Assembly: GCA_029532415.1 (NCBI GenBank)
Contig: JAQOTA010000052.1
Location: 3,100,001 to 3,164,000, forward strand
Length of the DNA: 64,000 bases
Direction: 5' to 3'
Source of the DNA: Marasmius tenuissimus
Lineage: Eukaryota; Basidiomycota; Agaricomycetes; Agaricales; Marasmiaceae
The notes beneath the pieces were generated by a model, which was not told the DNA's origin, ran no database searches, and was given only the letters and a program-made list of their open reading frames with translations. Shown piece by piece: positions 45,442 to 57,051 of the stretch (positions are counted from its first letter, which is position 1; each line of letters opens with the position of its first letter). Both the position numbers and the translations under genes were made by a program.

Positions 45442-48400
45442 TTTGAGGCCTGAGAAATAGATTGGCAGGGGGAGACCCAAAGATAAAAGCCTATGTTGAG
45501 CCTATGTCGTTGGATGAAATTCAAGTCACGAAAACCACTCGCGCCACCGGGCGGGAACAAATATCTATCCTTCGTTTTTGTTTTTCTTTGTCTGGCTTTG
45601 ATGCATGTTGTTTTCTTTCTTCATCAGGAGGTATTTCCAGGATTTTCGGGTTTTTCTGGGCTACTTCCGCACAAAAACAAAAAATCGCCCACCAAAGCTG
45701 GGCATTGTCGGATCTGCCAGATCCATACACGTCATCGCAGCCTCAATTTCCGCCAGGCGTGAACGTGATATCACTTTTTTTCTTGTACTGTATATAATAC
45801 CTCTTCTTCATCGTTGACCGGGGCTGACCACGAGTTGCATATAGTCCACTGTCCAGCACGTGAGATCGAGTATGTAGTGCAGGCTGCTGAATGTTCAGTT
45901 GCCTCTCCGATACGACACAGGTCCCTATCGTGCCATTTAAAGTGTACAATGTTGACTGGTAATGGCATTCAAAACTGAATAAGTAGCCAGGCAGATGGGC
46001 TACCGGCTGGCGTTCTGCGGAATACAAAGATAACTTGGAGCGCTCCTATGGTCCACCAGTAGTCATACACAGCCAGCTAGTGCAATTTGCTCCTGATTTC
46101 CTCCGACCGGTACTGGCGCCCACTAAGGGTAAGCTCGTCACGTTCGGATACCAACTACAGCGTGCAATTGCCTGTACTACTAGCACGGCTACCTATCAGA
46201 ACACACTATTCGTTGCCTTTGTCAGCCTCAGAAATACAAGCACACCCAGAGGACCCCGCAGAATGTAGTCAGCAAGTGGATGAATATCGATGATCATTGC
46301 GTGCGCTATTCGATGACCGAAGGTTGGTCCAAGGAGCGCGGTATGTGAGCTTATGTGAGCCACTGGAATGTAGTTTTCCCGAATCTCATATACGCGTTTT
46401 GAGAGTCCCAATATGGTCAAGATCGGGAGCGGGACCAATCACAAGCCCGATGGGTACAGGTGATGCGAAGATCGATGAGCCGCTTCCCAATCTAGAGATA
46501 TCTCCGATACGTGGGCGGGAGGTGCTCCTCCAGCCCCTCCGCCTCGTACAACTCGAAAATTTTCGTTCGTCGAACGGAGAGCCATGATATCACAACCTGA
46601 GGGCTCGTGAAAATGATGTGAGCAGAACCTTTCTATACGCTTGGCTGCTATTTGATCCCATCAATACCCAAGTTTTTCTCCAAAGTCATCTGGATAGGAA
46701 CTTTGTTCGATGGAGAGCCCTTCAATACTTTCTTTGTCCATAATTATAACCGGATATGGTGGATATGACTACTAGACGAGTTCTGGGCACTGTTCGAGAG
46801 CTTCAATTGACTTCAAGGGTCTTATAGATCCCAGTGCGACCGAAATCATCCGAGTGAGTTTCTCAGGCAGTCTCAGGCTCGTCGCTCTAAGTTACTCGCC
46901 GTTCGACATTTGTGTATATGCCACTTACGTCCATGCCATGCCATGATTTGTCCAAGTTCAGTGTATACGAACTGCCTCATGGATCAAGATAATTCCCACC
47001 TCGAAAAACCATACAATCGTGCTCCGTCAGTTTCTCGCTCTACATCAATATTCCTGGATTGCATACATGATAGGGGCTACTTCCATATTAGGAAGCGGCA
47101 TCACTTTTCGCATCGGGCCATCCGACTCCCCGTAGGGAATTTGGATTCAATATATGTATGATAATGAGTTTGGCTACGAAAGTTCGATAAGTATCAGAAA
47201 TGGACTGGCAGAGACTGGCAGGGGTCCTGGCACCGCAACGTGGTCCGTAATGGCGCTGATGGAAGCTGTTAGCGTTGTTAACTTATTCCGTTTGTTTACA
47301 CTTATATCCTTATGGACATGGCATGGTTTACCAGATAAGGCAACGAAACTTCTCGTTTTGGAACGATCGACAACTCACCTTGGCTCGAAGCTGCCTAGTG
47401 CCAAAGTGGCTGTACAGGTCAAAGATGGGTCGGCGGTGCGTGCATGTGCAGATTGTATGATGTAACAGATAAGATGCATTATACTATTACCAGGGCGGAC
47501 CTTTGATTGCCAGAGGCAGTGGATACGAGGGTGGCTCTTCCCGACTGAGCGGAGTCAACTCGTGGAACTCAACGAGCCCAAATGCTGCGGTGAATTCAAG
47601 GACCCACGCGGATGGACGAAAACGTAAGACACTGTACAGATTTCTTTCTCTGGCATCCCAGCCCTCACGTACAGATGATATAGTGCACGCCATATAGTAG
47701 CGCCAGTTTTGAAGGTCTGCTTTTAACTTACATACGTGCGGAGTTGCTGAGTGTGGTGACCGACGTACTACCAGTAACGACCTTTTAGTAGGAACAACCC
47801 AGCGTTAGTTTTCATGAGTTGACTTATCATGAGCTGGCTTATCAGACAGCGAACGATCGAGATTCTGAAGAGTGCCGGAAGGAACCCTTACCAATATTGG
47901 GTTGTGTTATTCCATAGTATGGGAATGTCTCCGAGATGAGCGAAAATCTCAGCGTCCTGGGAGTCCCCGTCAGTATCGCAAGTATGTCCTGCTACGGTTA
48001 TGTTGGGCCTCTTCTGATTTTCTACCGAATATTACCCATCCGCTCCGCCTCTACCACACGCTCAATCTCCGGTCACATAGTAGGTCGAGCAATTCACTGG
48101 CGATAGCTCATTTGAACCCGGTCGCTTCACTCGGAGACTCCTTCCATGTGAATGTGATAGGTCAGCCTGCCGATGATCAGAATTATCCGTTCTGAAAGAC
48201 TGACGGAGAGAGCTCAACGAATGACACGTCCTTCGGCGGAAAATAAATATATGTACATGGTGGCAGAGTATAATGATCTGAAATCCGAGTGCACCGTCGG
48301 CAATCCGTCGAGTTCTCTGAAGACACAGTCAGCGCGCAAAAACAAACGGCGGATTCATATCTTGTGCCTTTCGAGAATGCCACCCCCCTGTTCAGTCTCG

Positions 48401-48841
48401 ACCGTCCTGAAATTGAGCTGGCCCGATTTTGGTATAGGCTGACTGCCCGGGATTCGTTCGATGCCAACGGTCAAATTTAAGGACGACCAGGCCAGCTGCT
48501 GGCTTGAAGTAGTAGTCCAACGAGTCCAACTTAACTAAAACCTGATTGACGGTCAGCATGGTCGGGTTTCGCCTCATCGTATTAACACCAGATGAATCAT
48601 GCATCCGTTTGCGTAATCCGAATTTGGTCAGAACCTTTGATCTCTTGCCGTTTTGCGCCAGTTCATCACATGAGTCACAGATTGGGATCCGGGGTCGTGA
48701 AGTAGTCTTCACTTCGTCTTGTCTGTCTTTCAGGTGTTTCTGTGGTACTCGTAATATGCGCGTACCATAGATGCCTTCTATATCCCCCAATCAGTAGTAC
48801 TGATGCTCGATCTAGCTCATTATTACTTGCTCGGAGCTCCC
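45442..48841. other. Intergenic between K2 and the SHD relic, no gene recognised
   Basis: Open frames on both strands are short, with random composition. A minus-strand stretch at 48790-48400 (LTKFGLRKRMHDSSG, NQVLVKLDSLDYYF) may be a remnant of the Spa2-like gene beyond its SHD, but I cannot align it with anything. No TIR or LTR pair was found. Confidence 0.3.
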
Positions 48842-49461
48842 TCAAGGATGATGAAACTTGACTGGATTGAACTTGAGGAGGACAGGAGACATTGCGAACG
48901 TCCTTCTCAAACTCAGGAAACCGCCTACCCAATTCGATAATGCACGTCGCTCAACAGGTCCTCGAATCTGGACCTCGGCAAAGTGGCGAGCTTCTGTTGA
49001 GCTTGATTTCGTTGTGGATGAAAGCCCTCGCTCGTAGGAAGGAAGGAGACTGAGTGAATGTTGCAAGGATCAGCGCCTCTCGGACAGATGAATTGCAGCG
49101 TCGTACTTTCATTCTCATGTTGCCTACGGATAAGCTCATCGTAGACGTCCGTCGAGAGTTCATGAAGTTGAGGGACTGTGAGACTGACGAACTTTTTCCT
49201 CGCCGAAGGGCGCGAGCTGGGTGTTGCTGGCGATACAGAGCTGGTCAGAAGAGGATCAGGCAGTTGCAAGAAATGAGAGGCACCCCTGGAAAGATAAGCG
49301 ACTAGATACTTGCTAAACTCTTCAAAGTGTGTTTTCAGTGTGCCGCAATAGTCGATATAGGGCATCAGACTCGAAGTCACAATACTGTCCCTGGTGGGGC
49401 GAAATGAGCCAATAGCTGCGGCCGACAGGGAATGTTTCATCGGTGTTGGTGGGTCAAGCAA
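48842..49461 (-). pseudogene. Spa2/GIT-type SHD protein, truncated and frameshifted
   Basis: The N-terminal part reads TRDSIVTSSLMPYIDYCGTL and THFEEFSKYLVAYL, resembling the segment before the SHD in the fungal polarisome protein Spa2. SHD repeat 1 is SLTVPQLHELSTDVYDELIR. After a likely intron (GTACGA to ACTCAG), repeat 2 is FHPQRNQAQQKLATLPRSRF then EDLLSDVHYRIG. At 48930-48940 one extra base puts RRFPEFEKD out of frame and creates a TAG stop just before it. The rest of a Spa2-length protein is missing. Spa2 organises actin-based tip growth at the hyphal apex. This fragment is much closer to a genuine SHD than chance allows and lies between kinase genes, one of which carries an SHD. Confidence 0.65.
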
Positions 49462-49889
49462 AAGCCGCGGCTATGTTGAAATCTGGCCATTCTGCCTGCG
49501 TCGCACCTCACCTCTACACGTTGCAACCCGCTGATGAGCGCTCAGCCATCGCGGGATCGATAATGATCCTCATACCATCACCGCGCCTTGCAATCCTGCG
49601 GCAAGTACGAACCAGTAGTGAGGATTAGGCACGGCGGAGATTGCAGGCGATAGCTCGACAGCATCAACGGGAGATTTGACGTGAAAGCCCTAGTTTAACA
49701 TAGCATATTTGATTCGTTCAGAGAGTGGGAAGCTTTAACCTACGAAACCCGTGCCCTAAATCGGTCACAGTCCGAGTCCTATGACCTTCAACACGACCAC
49801 TCTCCGCCCGTCCTCACAGCAGTTCTCCACGCCAATCCAAAAAAGATCCTTACTCCATAAGAACAACCATCTCGTCCACGGCGTAACAT

Positions 49890-51150
49890 CACACTACCCA
49901 TGGCCGTTTGGTACATTATCGAAGACCTGAACGCCGATAATCGGGCCGACGGAACGAAAAGAACTCAGCACCGCAGCAAAGACGTCAAATGGTTGGCTTA
50001 CCAGTGTCGCGGATTCCACGCGCCAGGTTAAACGCTCCAGTAACGCGGGCAGGAGAGTATCAACGAACCGTCGGTAGGCGAGCATACGAAGGAATGAAAA
50101 AGCGAAGACAGGCGTACACCCCTTCGACCCTCTGGCCAACTCAGCTGTCCAACTCTTCCGAATGGGAACGAAACTGCAGCAGCGGATTTCAGAGTGCCAG
50201 AAAGAGATACACGAGGTGGAACGGTATTTCCGGCTCACACTGCATCGCATCTGAACGCCAACACAATCCAAAGGTCATGAGGGTATCGACCATGCACTTA
50301 CGAAATCAAAAACAGCCACGATGGACAAGGATGGGCGCCAGCCCCACTTTCTCGGAGTTGAACTCCTCAAACCTGGTTCATGTACACATGCAGAGAGCGG
50401 CCTCGAGAGGTGTTGATAACCCTGCGGACGTACGATGAGCTTCGATACACAAAGGAGAGGAAAATGAACACACGTACCTGTTGACCAAAACCCATCGTAT
50501 AGTTATCCAAGCCCTCGGAGTCGAACACAGTTGCTTCAAAGCCCTCTTGAAGGAGACGTTTCCGCCTACATTCCGCAACAGTGGTTCACTCCGAGCTTGG
50601 TCGTCGTATCTCGATCGATTCTGGTTGGCCTTGGGATATATGTATGTTCATCGGCGTCTCCAGGCCGAAGTTCTCCCCCTTCGCAGGTATCGACGAAACT
50701 GGAACGGTGATGCTCGCAGCTCTCGCATTCTCGTCTCTTCCTGCGTCACTGAGACGTGCTTCCCCCTAGTACCAGCAACATCCTGATCCGTCTTCTCGTC
50801 ATGAGGCTCAAATGATCGTTCGATTGCGTCCGTGCGTTATAGCTTTCGGGATCCTGAAGTGTTTCCGCGGGAGCTGTTGCTGAAGAAGGAGCTTTGGTTT
50901 GGACATCGCAGAAGATAAAGCCAGTGCTCAGAGGTAGGTAAACCCTTTGACCGTTTGCAGCCCAAGATTGATGTAGAAGCACAGAACGAAGGACCACAGT
51001 AGACACCAATAGGGATCAAGATTGACCGCCCGGTATAATTGAACACGGTGTGGTAGCCGGTTGTTTCGACCTGAAAGGGTGTGACGGTACGAGGGAACGA
51101 GAGAACGAAGCGGGAGGCGGCCGAGATCTCTATAATTTGACAGTACATGG
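49890..51150 (-). pseudogene. Decayed MFS transporter, duplicate of the gene at 62-64 kb
   Basis: Fragments in several frames match the MFS gene at the right end: SFKRALKQLCSTPRAW near 50500 (intact gene: SFVSVLKQLCSTPKAW), WTAELARGSKG near 50140, and SVGPIIGVQVFDNVPNGHG near 49920 (intact: VGPIIGGQVFDNVSNGRG). The 3' flank is also duplicated: 49440-49640 resembles 61735-61960 (GGTCAAGCAA, TGGCCATTC, CACGTTGCA). The coding frame is broken many times and several membrane helices are missing, so this is an old, inactive copy. Confidence 0.75.
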
Positions 51151-52187
51151 TCAGCGTCGGACGGGTTTATCGTCGTAAGATGTCGTCCTCACCCAACCAT
51201 ACCGCGAAAGTGCCATATCAAGCTCCAGTTCCCTTTCTCTTAGACCAATTGTAGCGCGGATACGAGGGGATTTCAAGCCATGACCCAGCTGCAGCTCAAG
51301 GGCACCGACAGGCGTCTGCCTGACTCTGAGTCTCATCCTGAACTTTCAAGTTTCATAGTCGTGCGCGAGGTCGTACTAAGGGCACAAGAGTTGCTTGTGG
51401 GTGTGATGTTGACATTGACTCGTATACTCCATGAAATCGAGCTCCTGTGCGGCCAAACTCCCCTCGAAGTTGTTCAGCGCGACTTTGCAGACGATTCGTA
51501 GTTGATGAGCTTCGATTCACTTCGTTTGAGGCCAATCAAGATAGTCATAGAGCAGAAATAAACGAACTTCGAGTCATGCGCAGTCGTGATGATGCCAATG
51601 GTGGCGGTGAGAAAACAAGATCAACGGGCCGGGGACGCGTCAAGCGCTCGTGGTTTGGCTTTGGCTCCCACATCGCTTGCCAAGATCGTCAGTGAATCTG
51701 AGTACTGTAGCGTAGTTTGGACACTCAATACAAGCTATGTTCACTCTCGTACGATCGTAATAGCTATACTGGAAGTCAAACGCTCAACGGTATCAATTCT
51801 CCACCTGAGCTTTCCGAAATAAATCCAAATAATGTGCTCGTCCTCGACCGGTCTTCAACATGAACGCATGCCGCAGAGTTACTACACGTGTATTTCCTTT
51901 CCCTAAAGCCTTTAGTTACTGAGAGTTCTTGCCAGGAATATGGTGCAGTACTCTAGATATCTCGGAGTTCCAACATTCGTCTCGCGCAACTCCAGCCAGT
52001 TACACCAATGGGAAGAAATGGAGATCTGATATCTCCCTCTTGGCCAAACCATCACACTTTCAAGTACAAGGAGCCAATCCATTGAAAGCAATCATAATAC
52101 ATGCGACGGGTGCTTTGAAGAGACCATACCACAGTATAGCTAAGAAGAATATGTACGCGCGCGAGAGATACCCACACCCGTGAGTGT
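51151..52187. other. Intergenic, no gene recognised
   Basis: A short frame at 51280-51501 (plus) has no domain content. The sequence just upstream of 51150 would be the 5' part of the decayed MFS copy. Nothing else stands out. Confidence 0.35.
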
Positions 52188-54603
52188 TCACAGATATACA
52201 TCCTCCCAACGAGCCCCGGAGTTACGGAGATTCACCATTTTCGACAGATACCCATGCACCTCACTCGCTTTTGGACGATCTTGAGGCCGCTGTGACCAAC
52301 ATCGCTCGACCAATGCCCAAACATTCTCGGGGCACCAAAAGATCTCTGGTGATGGTCGAGACGGTCTCGCGTTATTAATCATCACCTCGTACATGACCGT
52401 TGGATCCGCAAGCTCCGCGAAAGGAGGTTTCCCTGTGATGACCTGTTCCACAAATTCGTGACCAAACGTGCATGAATATCAACTAGAGAACGAACCTCGA
52501 GGACGGTGCATGCGAAAGCGTACAAGTCTCGAGCGAACTTGTTGGTTCGCTCCTTTCCACACCCCGTGGTAGTTCGAATACCGTTACTGGAACGGAACAG
52601 CTCCGGAGCCATCCAGCGAAAGGATCCTTTCATCTTGCTGGTACTTGACTTGACCAGTGGGGAGGATTCAGCAACAGTGATTGCCAGTCCAAAGTCTGCA
52701 AGGAGACATTGACCAGCCTCGTTCACCAGCACATTGGCCTGTCAGCACGGTGAGTGCCACTAGAGGTACAGGCTTTTGACAGATGACTTACTCCTTTGAT
52801 ATCTCCGTGAATAATCTCACACTCGTGCAAGTATGCCATCCCTGCTGAGATTTCGAGGATCTGTACGATGGATGATTAACTTATGGGCGACGATTGAGGG
52901 TGTGAACCCTACCAATACTAGCCTATCGTGGCGAGGGTTCAGTTCCAAGAATCTGATGATATCTCCGTTCGCCATCCAAGGAGAGACTAGGCAAAAATCT
53001 GGATGGAAAAGGGTCGTGTTGACGCCGATAAAAGGAAGTAGATTGGGGTGGTTGAGCCGAGTCCATAGCAGTGCCTCCTTATGACACGCCTGCAAAGGAA
53101 ACAATCCACTCAGACGCTCTCCTCAATACCTGGGCCAGGGAGAATGAACATACCTTGACTAACTTATCCTCCTTTTGCTGGCGGTCTTGCGCATGTACCC
53201 TGAGAACCTTGAGGCATACTGCTTGGGTTCCTTGGGTTCCTTTCCATATATCCTTCATCCAATATTCAGACAAAATCTTCGGGAACTGGGGTGAGCACAC
53301 ACCGAATATCCACCCCAATTACAGGGTTGCGTTCCTTCCTTTGTTACATCATTGATGAATAATGAGGCAGGTAAAGTGTGGTGTCTATTCACAAGAGCCT
53401 CCAGGCATATTGCACACTGTTTGAGATATGCAGAAAGGCTGGGGTCCAACCTCGCAGAACGAATCTCCTGTTGATGTTCCAAATAAGTATGCAAGCAAAG
53501 AACCGGCTAACGCGAGGAAAAGGCTGACCGACTGGAGTAAATCAACTGTCCGAGCGACGAGCGGTCTCTCTTTGAAAGCCAGTAGTGTATTGACGGCTGA
53601 ATCTGTTGAGAGTATCCTTCGTAGATCGTCGACTTCAATTCTCAACGAATTGGTCAAATTGACATCTGTGATCCCCGCAGACTGGCCCGTAGAGCCGTCG
53701 CAGGATGGAGAGGTGGGTGCAAATAATCGGGGGCTATGGGTGAGAGGTGGAGACAGGTGAGGTTCGGCATTTGAGGCAGAGTGCACACGACACATGATCC
53801 GACTCGGCAGAGCGTCCGAGTGTAGAGGACCTCCCTGTTCGATCGCTTCGAGGGCTGCAACATTCGATTGGGATCTCTAGAAGTTGGAACTTGAAGTCAG
53901 TGCAGAACTTCAATCAACAGGACAGAGACACACCGTGAGGGTATCCAGCGCCTCTCTGAGCCTTCCTCTTAATCCTTGTATATGACCGAAGTCTGACCCG
54001 GCAGACAAATAGAGTTTCCAGATTGCTCTGTCGGCGCGTCGCTGGGTGAAGTCCTTTATATCCTGGAGTGTTCTAACAGAGGATTAGAGAGGGGATTTCC
54101 CAGGATAAGAGCAACACACGTTTGGAGGGCTTCCAGATGGACTGTAAGTGGGGAGAGCTTTGCCGGGTCATTCTTGAGCGCTTTGTAGCAAGTAGCGAGG
54201 GTAGACGCCAGTGAACACGCATCGTAAACAAGTTCGTGGAATGGTTCTTTGTTTGGTTTCAAGGCACCGAGGACCGTGGGAAAAGCACTAACAGGTGCAA
54301 ACAAGCTTCCAACAGCTTGAGCACCTGGGTCAAACCTGGGTCTGCAATCTAACGATAGAAACTGAGTTTGCACGTGCCGCTTGATTATATAGCGCATATT
54401 TCACCTGTGCTGCACAGTGCACTCACGATCTCCATCGTTAGTGCAGTTGTCTTACTTGCCCATGATTCCACCACAGAAACCTCCATAGCTTCCTTTAGGG
54501 TAGTCAATACCATCGTGAGGGAGGAATCCCCCAACCTCGTTGCCCTTCTCCTCGCAGACATGCTTTTGTGGGTCGCGATTGGGTATCTGGCGGTGGATAC
54601 CAT
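52188..54603 (-). CDS. K3: TKL-type kinase with N-terminal MLKL-like four-helix bundle
   Basis: This is the closest relative of K2, with the same exon order. The start MVSTARYPIATHK at 54603 was chosen by alignment with K2; upstream in-frame Mets at 54684-54687 are possible. Helical bundle: SLTMVLTTLKEAMEVSVVES, FHELVYDACSLASTLATCYK, LTVHLEALQT, then RRADRAIWKLYLSAGSDFGH with IQGLRGRLREALDTL. Linker: DLRRILSTDSAVNTLLAFKE. An intron (GTCAGC to AACAG) lies before EIRSARLDPSLS. Kinase: glycine loop NWGGYS/DIWKG, Lys in VCLKVLRVH, Glu in CHKEALLW, loop IIHGDIKGANVLV, DFG in LADFGLAI, SFRWMAPELF, DLYAFACTV, GKPPFAELAD, and the end NSGARWEDVYL. The key catalytic residues are all present and no stop interrupts the spliced frame. 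It is separated from K4 by about 250 bp. Confidence 0.75.
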
Positions 54604-54848
54604 GTTCAGCCTGAGGAGAACTTGTGGGGGCGCAACTGATGGAGATGATACGGTTCGACTCGCGTTAAGTGTGTATGCCAGCATCATGCACAGTTAATGG
54701 CTGTACACCGCTCGCGTCGCCTTCAAACTCCGCTGAATAGAAATAACCCATGACCTTATGTTCTTTCTTTGCCACATGCTTGAGCCTTTACTCTCGACAG
54801 ACCTAATATACTCTACGCGAAAGAGATAGTATCCGCACCCACGAGTCT

Positions 54849-56658
54849 TCACAGATATACATCCTCCCACTGAGCTCCGGCGTGACGGAGGCTCACCAGT
54901 TTCAACAGAAACCCATAGACCTCACTCGCTTTTGGAAGATCCTGAGACTGTTCTGCCCAACATTGCTGAACCAGCGCCCAAACGTTGTCAGGGCACCAAT
55001 AGATCTCCGGCAACGGTCGAGGCGGTCTCGAATTCCGAGTTCCAACCTCCAATATAACCATCACATCGGATGGCATGCGATCCGCAAAAGGAGGTTTCCC
55101 CGTGATGATCTGTTTTTCACAAGCTCAGATCGTGCACAGAATCCAAGTTAAAGAACGAACCTCGAGGATAGTACACGCGAAAGCGTATATATCTCGACCG
55201 AACTTGTTCATTCGCTCCTTCCCGTCCTCCGTGTCTTGACGAGAACCATCACTGAAGCGGAATAGCTCAGGGGCCATCCAGCGGATAGACCCTTTGACGT
55301 CGCTAGTGCACGATTGGACAAGTGTAGTAGATTCAGAGACGGTGAAAGCGAGTCCGAAGTCTGCGAGGCGACATTGCCCTGGTTCGTCCATGAGGACATT
55401 GGCCTGCGAGCACAGTGTAAGGATGATGGGGAGAGAACACCGTTGAAAGTAGCTTACTCCTTTGATATCTCCATGCACGATCGCGGAATCGTGCAGGTAA
55501 GTTATCCCTGCTGAGATTTCCATAATCTAAGTACAACAACTTGAGTACAGGCCGATAATCGGAACTTTGAAACTTACCGCCGCCAGTCTATCATGGTCAG
55601 AACTCCTTTCCAAGAAACTGATGATATCTCCGTTCGTTATCCAGGGCGAAACAAGGCAAAAACCATGAGGGAAGACAGTGGTGTTGACACCAATGAGCGA
55701 AAGTAGGTTGGGGTGGCTCAGCTGGGTCCACAACAGCGCTTCCTTGTGAAAAGCAAGTAGTGAGGCGGGTAGAGCGTGGTGTTTGATCACAAGGGCCTCC
55801 AGGCATACCGCACAATCTTCGAGATATTCAGAAAGGTTGGAATGCAGCTTCGCAGAGCACACTTCCTGTCAATCAACCGAATGAGGGAGCGTGGAGACCG
55901 TGAGCGAAGGGGCTGACCGTCTGAAGTAAATCGACTACCCGAGTCATGGCTGGTTTTCCTTTGAGGGCCAGAAGTACATCGACGCCCGAACTTTTTGAAA
56001 GTATTCTTCGCAGATCATTGGTTGTTGCGACTCTCACGCCGACGGGATCGCCCGCGTTAACATTGGTGGTTCCTACGGGCTGGTCCATTGAACCATCGAA
56101 AGATGAAGACGCGGGTGTGGGTACTTTGGGAGAGCGAATAGATACCAAAATCGTGCGAGGTTCGGTAGCTAGTGCATCATCTGAACCAGTTCGCAAGTCG
56201 TCTGGCGTCTTGTTCCGAGGATCTATTCGTTCAACCGTCTCGAGTTCTGAGGCATCTGATTGCACCTGCTAATGGTCGAGAGTTAAGCAGAGTCAGGTCA
56301 GTCTTCGCATCTCACTATCAAAGGTTGGGGACGCACCGCTGGGGTGTCTGGGACCTGTCTGAGCCTTCCCCTGAATCCTCATATCCTTAGGTAGCTTTAT
56401 CCTATCGAAGTCTGGTTTAGCGGACAGATAGAGATTTCATATTGCTCTGTCGGCGCGTAATTGGACGAAAGGGTTCATTTCCTGAAGGATTCTGACAAAG
56501 TAATGAGGGTTAAGTGGGTGACGGTCCTACAGGGAAGTAACATACGATTGAGAGGCGGGTAGACGAGCTATAAGTAGGGGCGAGAACTTTGCAGAGTCAT
56601 ACCCAAAACTGAGTTGTTTGGAACTAGCGGCGAGGGTCGCGGACTTCAGGGTCGGCAT
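54849..56658 (-). pseudogene. K4: kinase paralogue without ATP-binding lobe, helical bundle broken
   Basis: The 3' half is well preserved: loop IVHGDIKGANVLM, DFG in LADFGLAF, SIRWMAPELF, DIYAFACTI, GKPPFADR, end HAGAQWEDVYL. At about 55740, however, CLEALVIKHHALPASLL runs directly into AFHKEALLWTQL. The stretch that in K2 and K3 encodes the glycine loop and the ATP-anchoring Lys is deleted in frame. Further 5', the linker (DLRRILSKSSGVDVLLALKG) is intact, but the fourth bundle helix has TGA (56437-56439) where K2 and K3 have the Trp of RAIWKLYLSA, and the first helix is missing. A shorter product starting MQSDASELETVE at 56265 could still be made, giving a pseudokinase without the bundle. 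It is either a dying copy or a regulatory pseudokinase. Confidence 0.7.
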
Positions 56659-57051
56659 TCCCATGTGACGTCACCGTATTTTATTGATTTCTGTCGTCGA
56701 CGTCGAGTCCCTCTCCTCCACTGGTTCGGTTATATATTTTATCCTCAATTCCTCTCATAGCAAGTCATTCGTAATTTTTTCAAGTCTAGAATACATGCAA
56801 GCTCCCGTCAAGCCATCATCATCCTTCACTGCACTAATCACTCAAAGGCAGACTTCATACGGACAAACTTTAACACTGTTACACTACCAACTGACGATCG
56901 AGGCGATATATTGGTGGTGTTGTGTATCAAGTTTCGGATGTCAAATTACAAGTTGAATGTGAGCTCCGAGAGTACATGAGTTAAAGGGTCCAGCCTGCAT
57001 TTTCTATCTCTTCTACCAATAGTTCTCCGCGTGTGTATGCGAATGAGCCAA
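56659..57051. other. Intergenic
   Basis: AT-rich sequence without gene content. It holds the 3' flank of the GH76-like gene and what would be the 5' end of K4. Confidence 0.35.
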
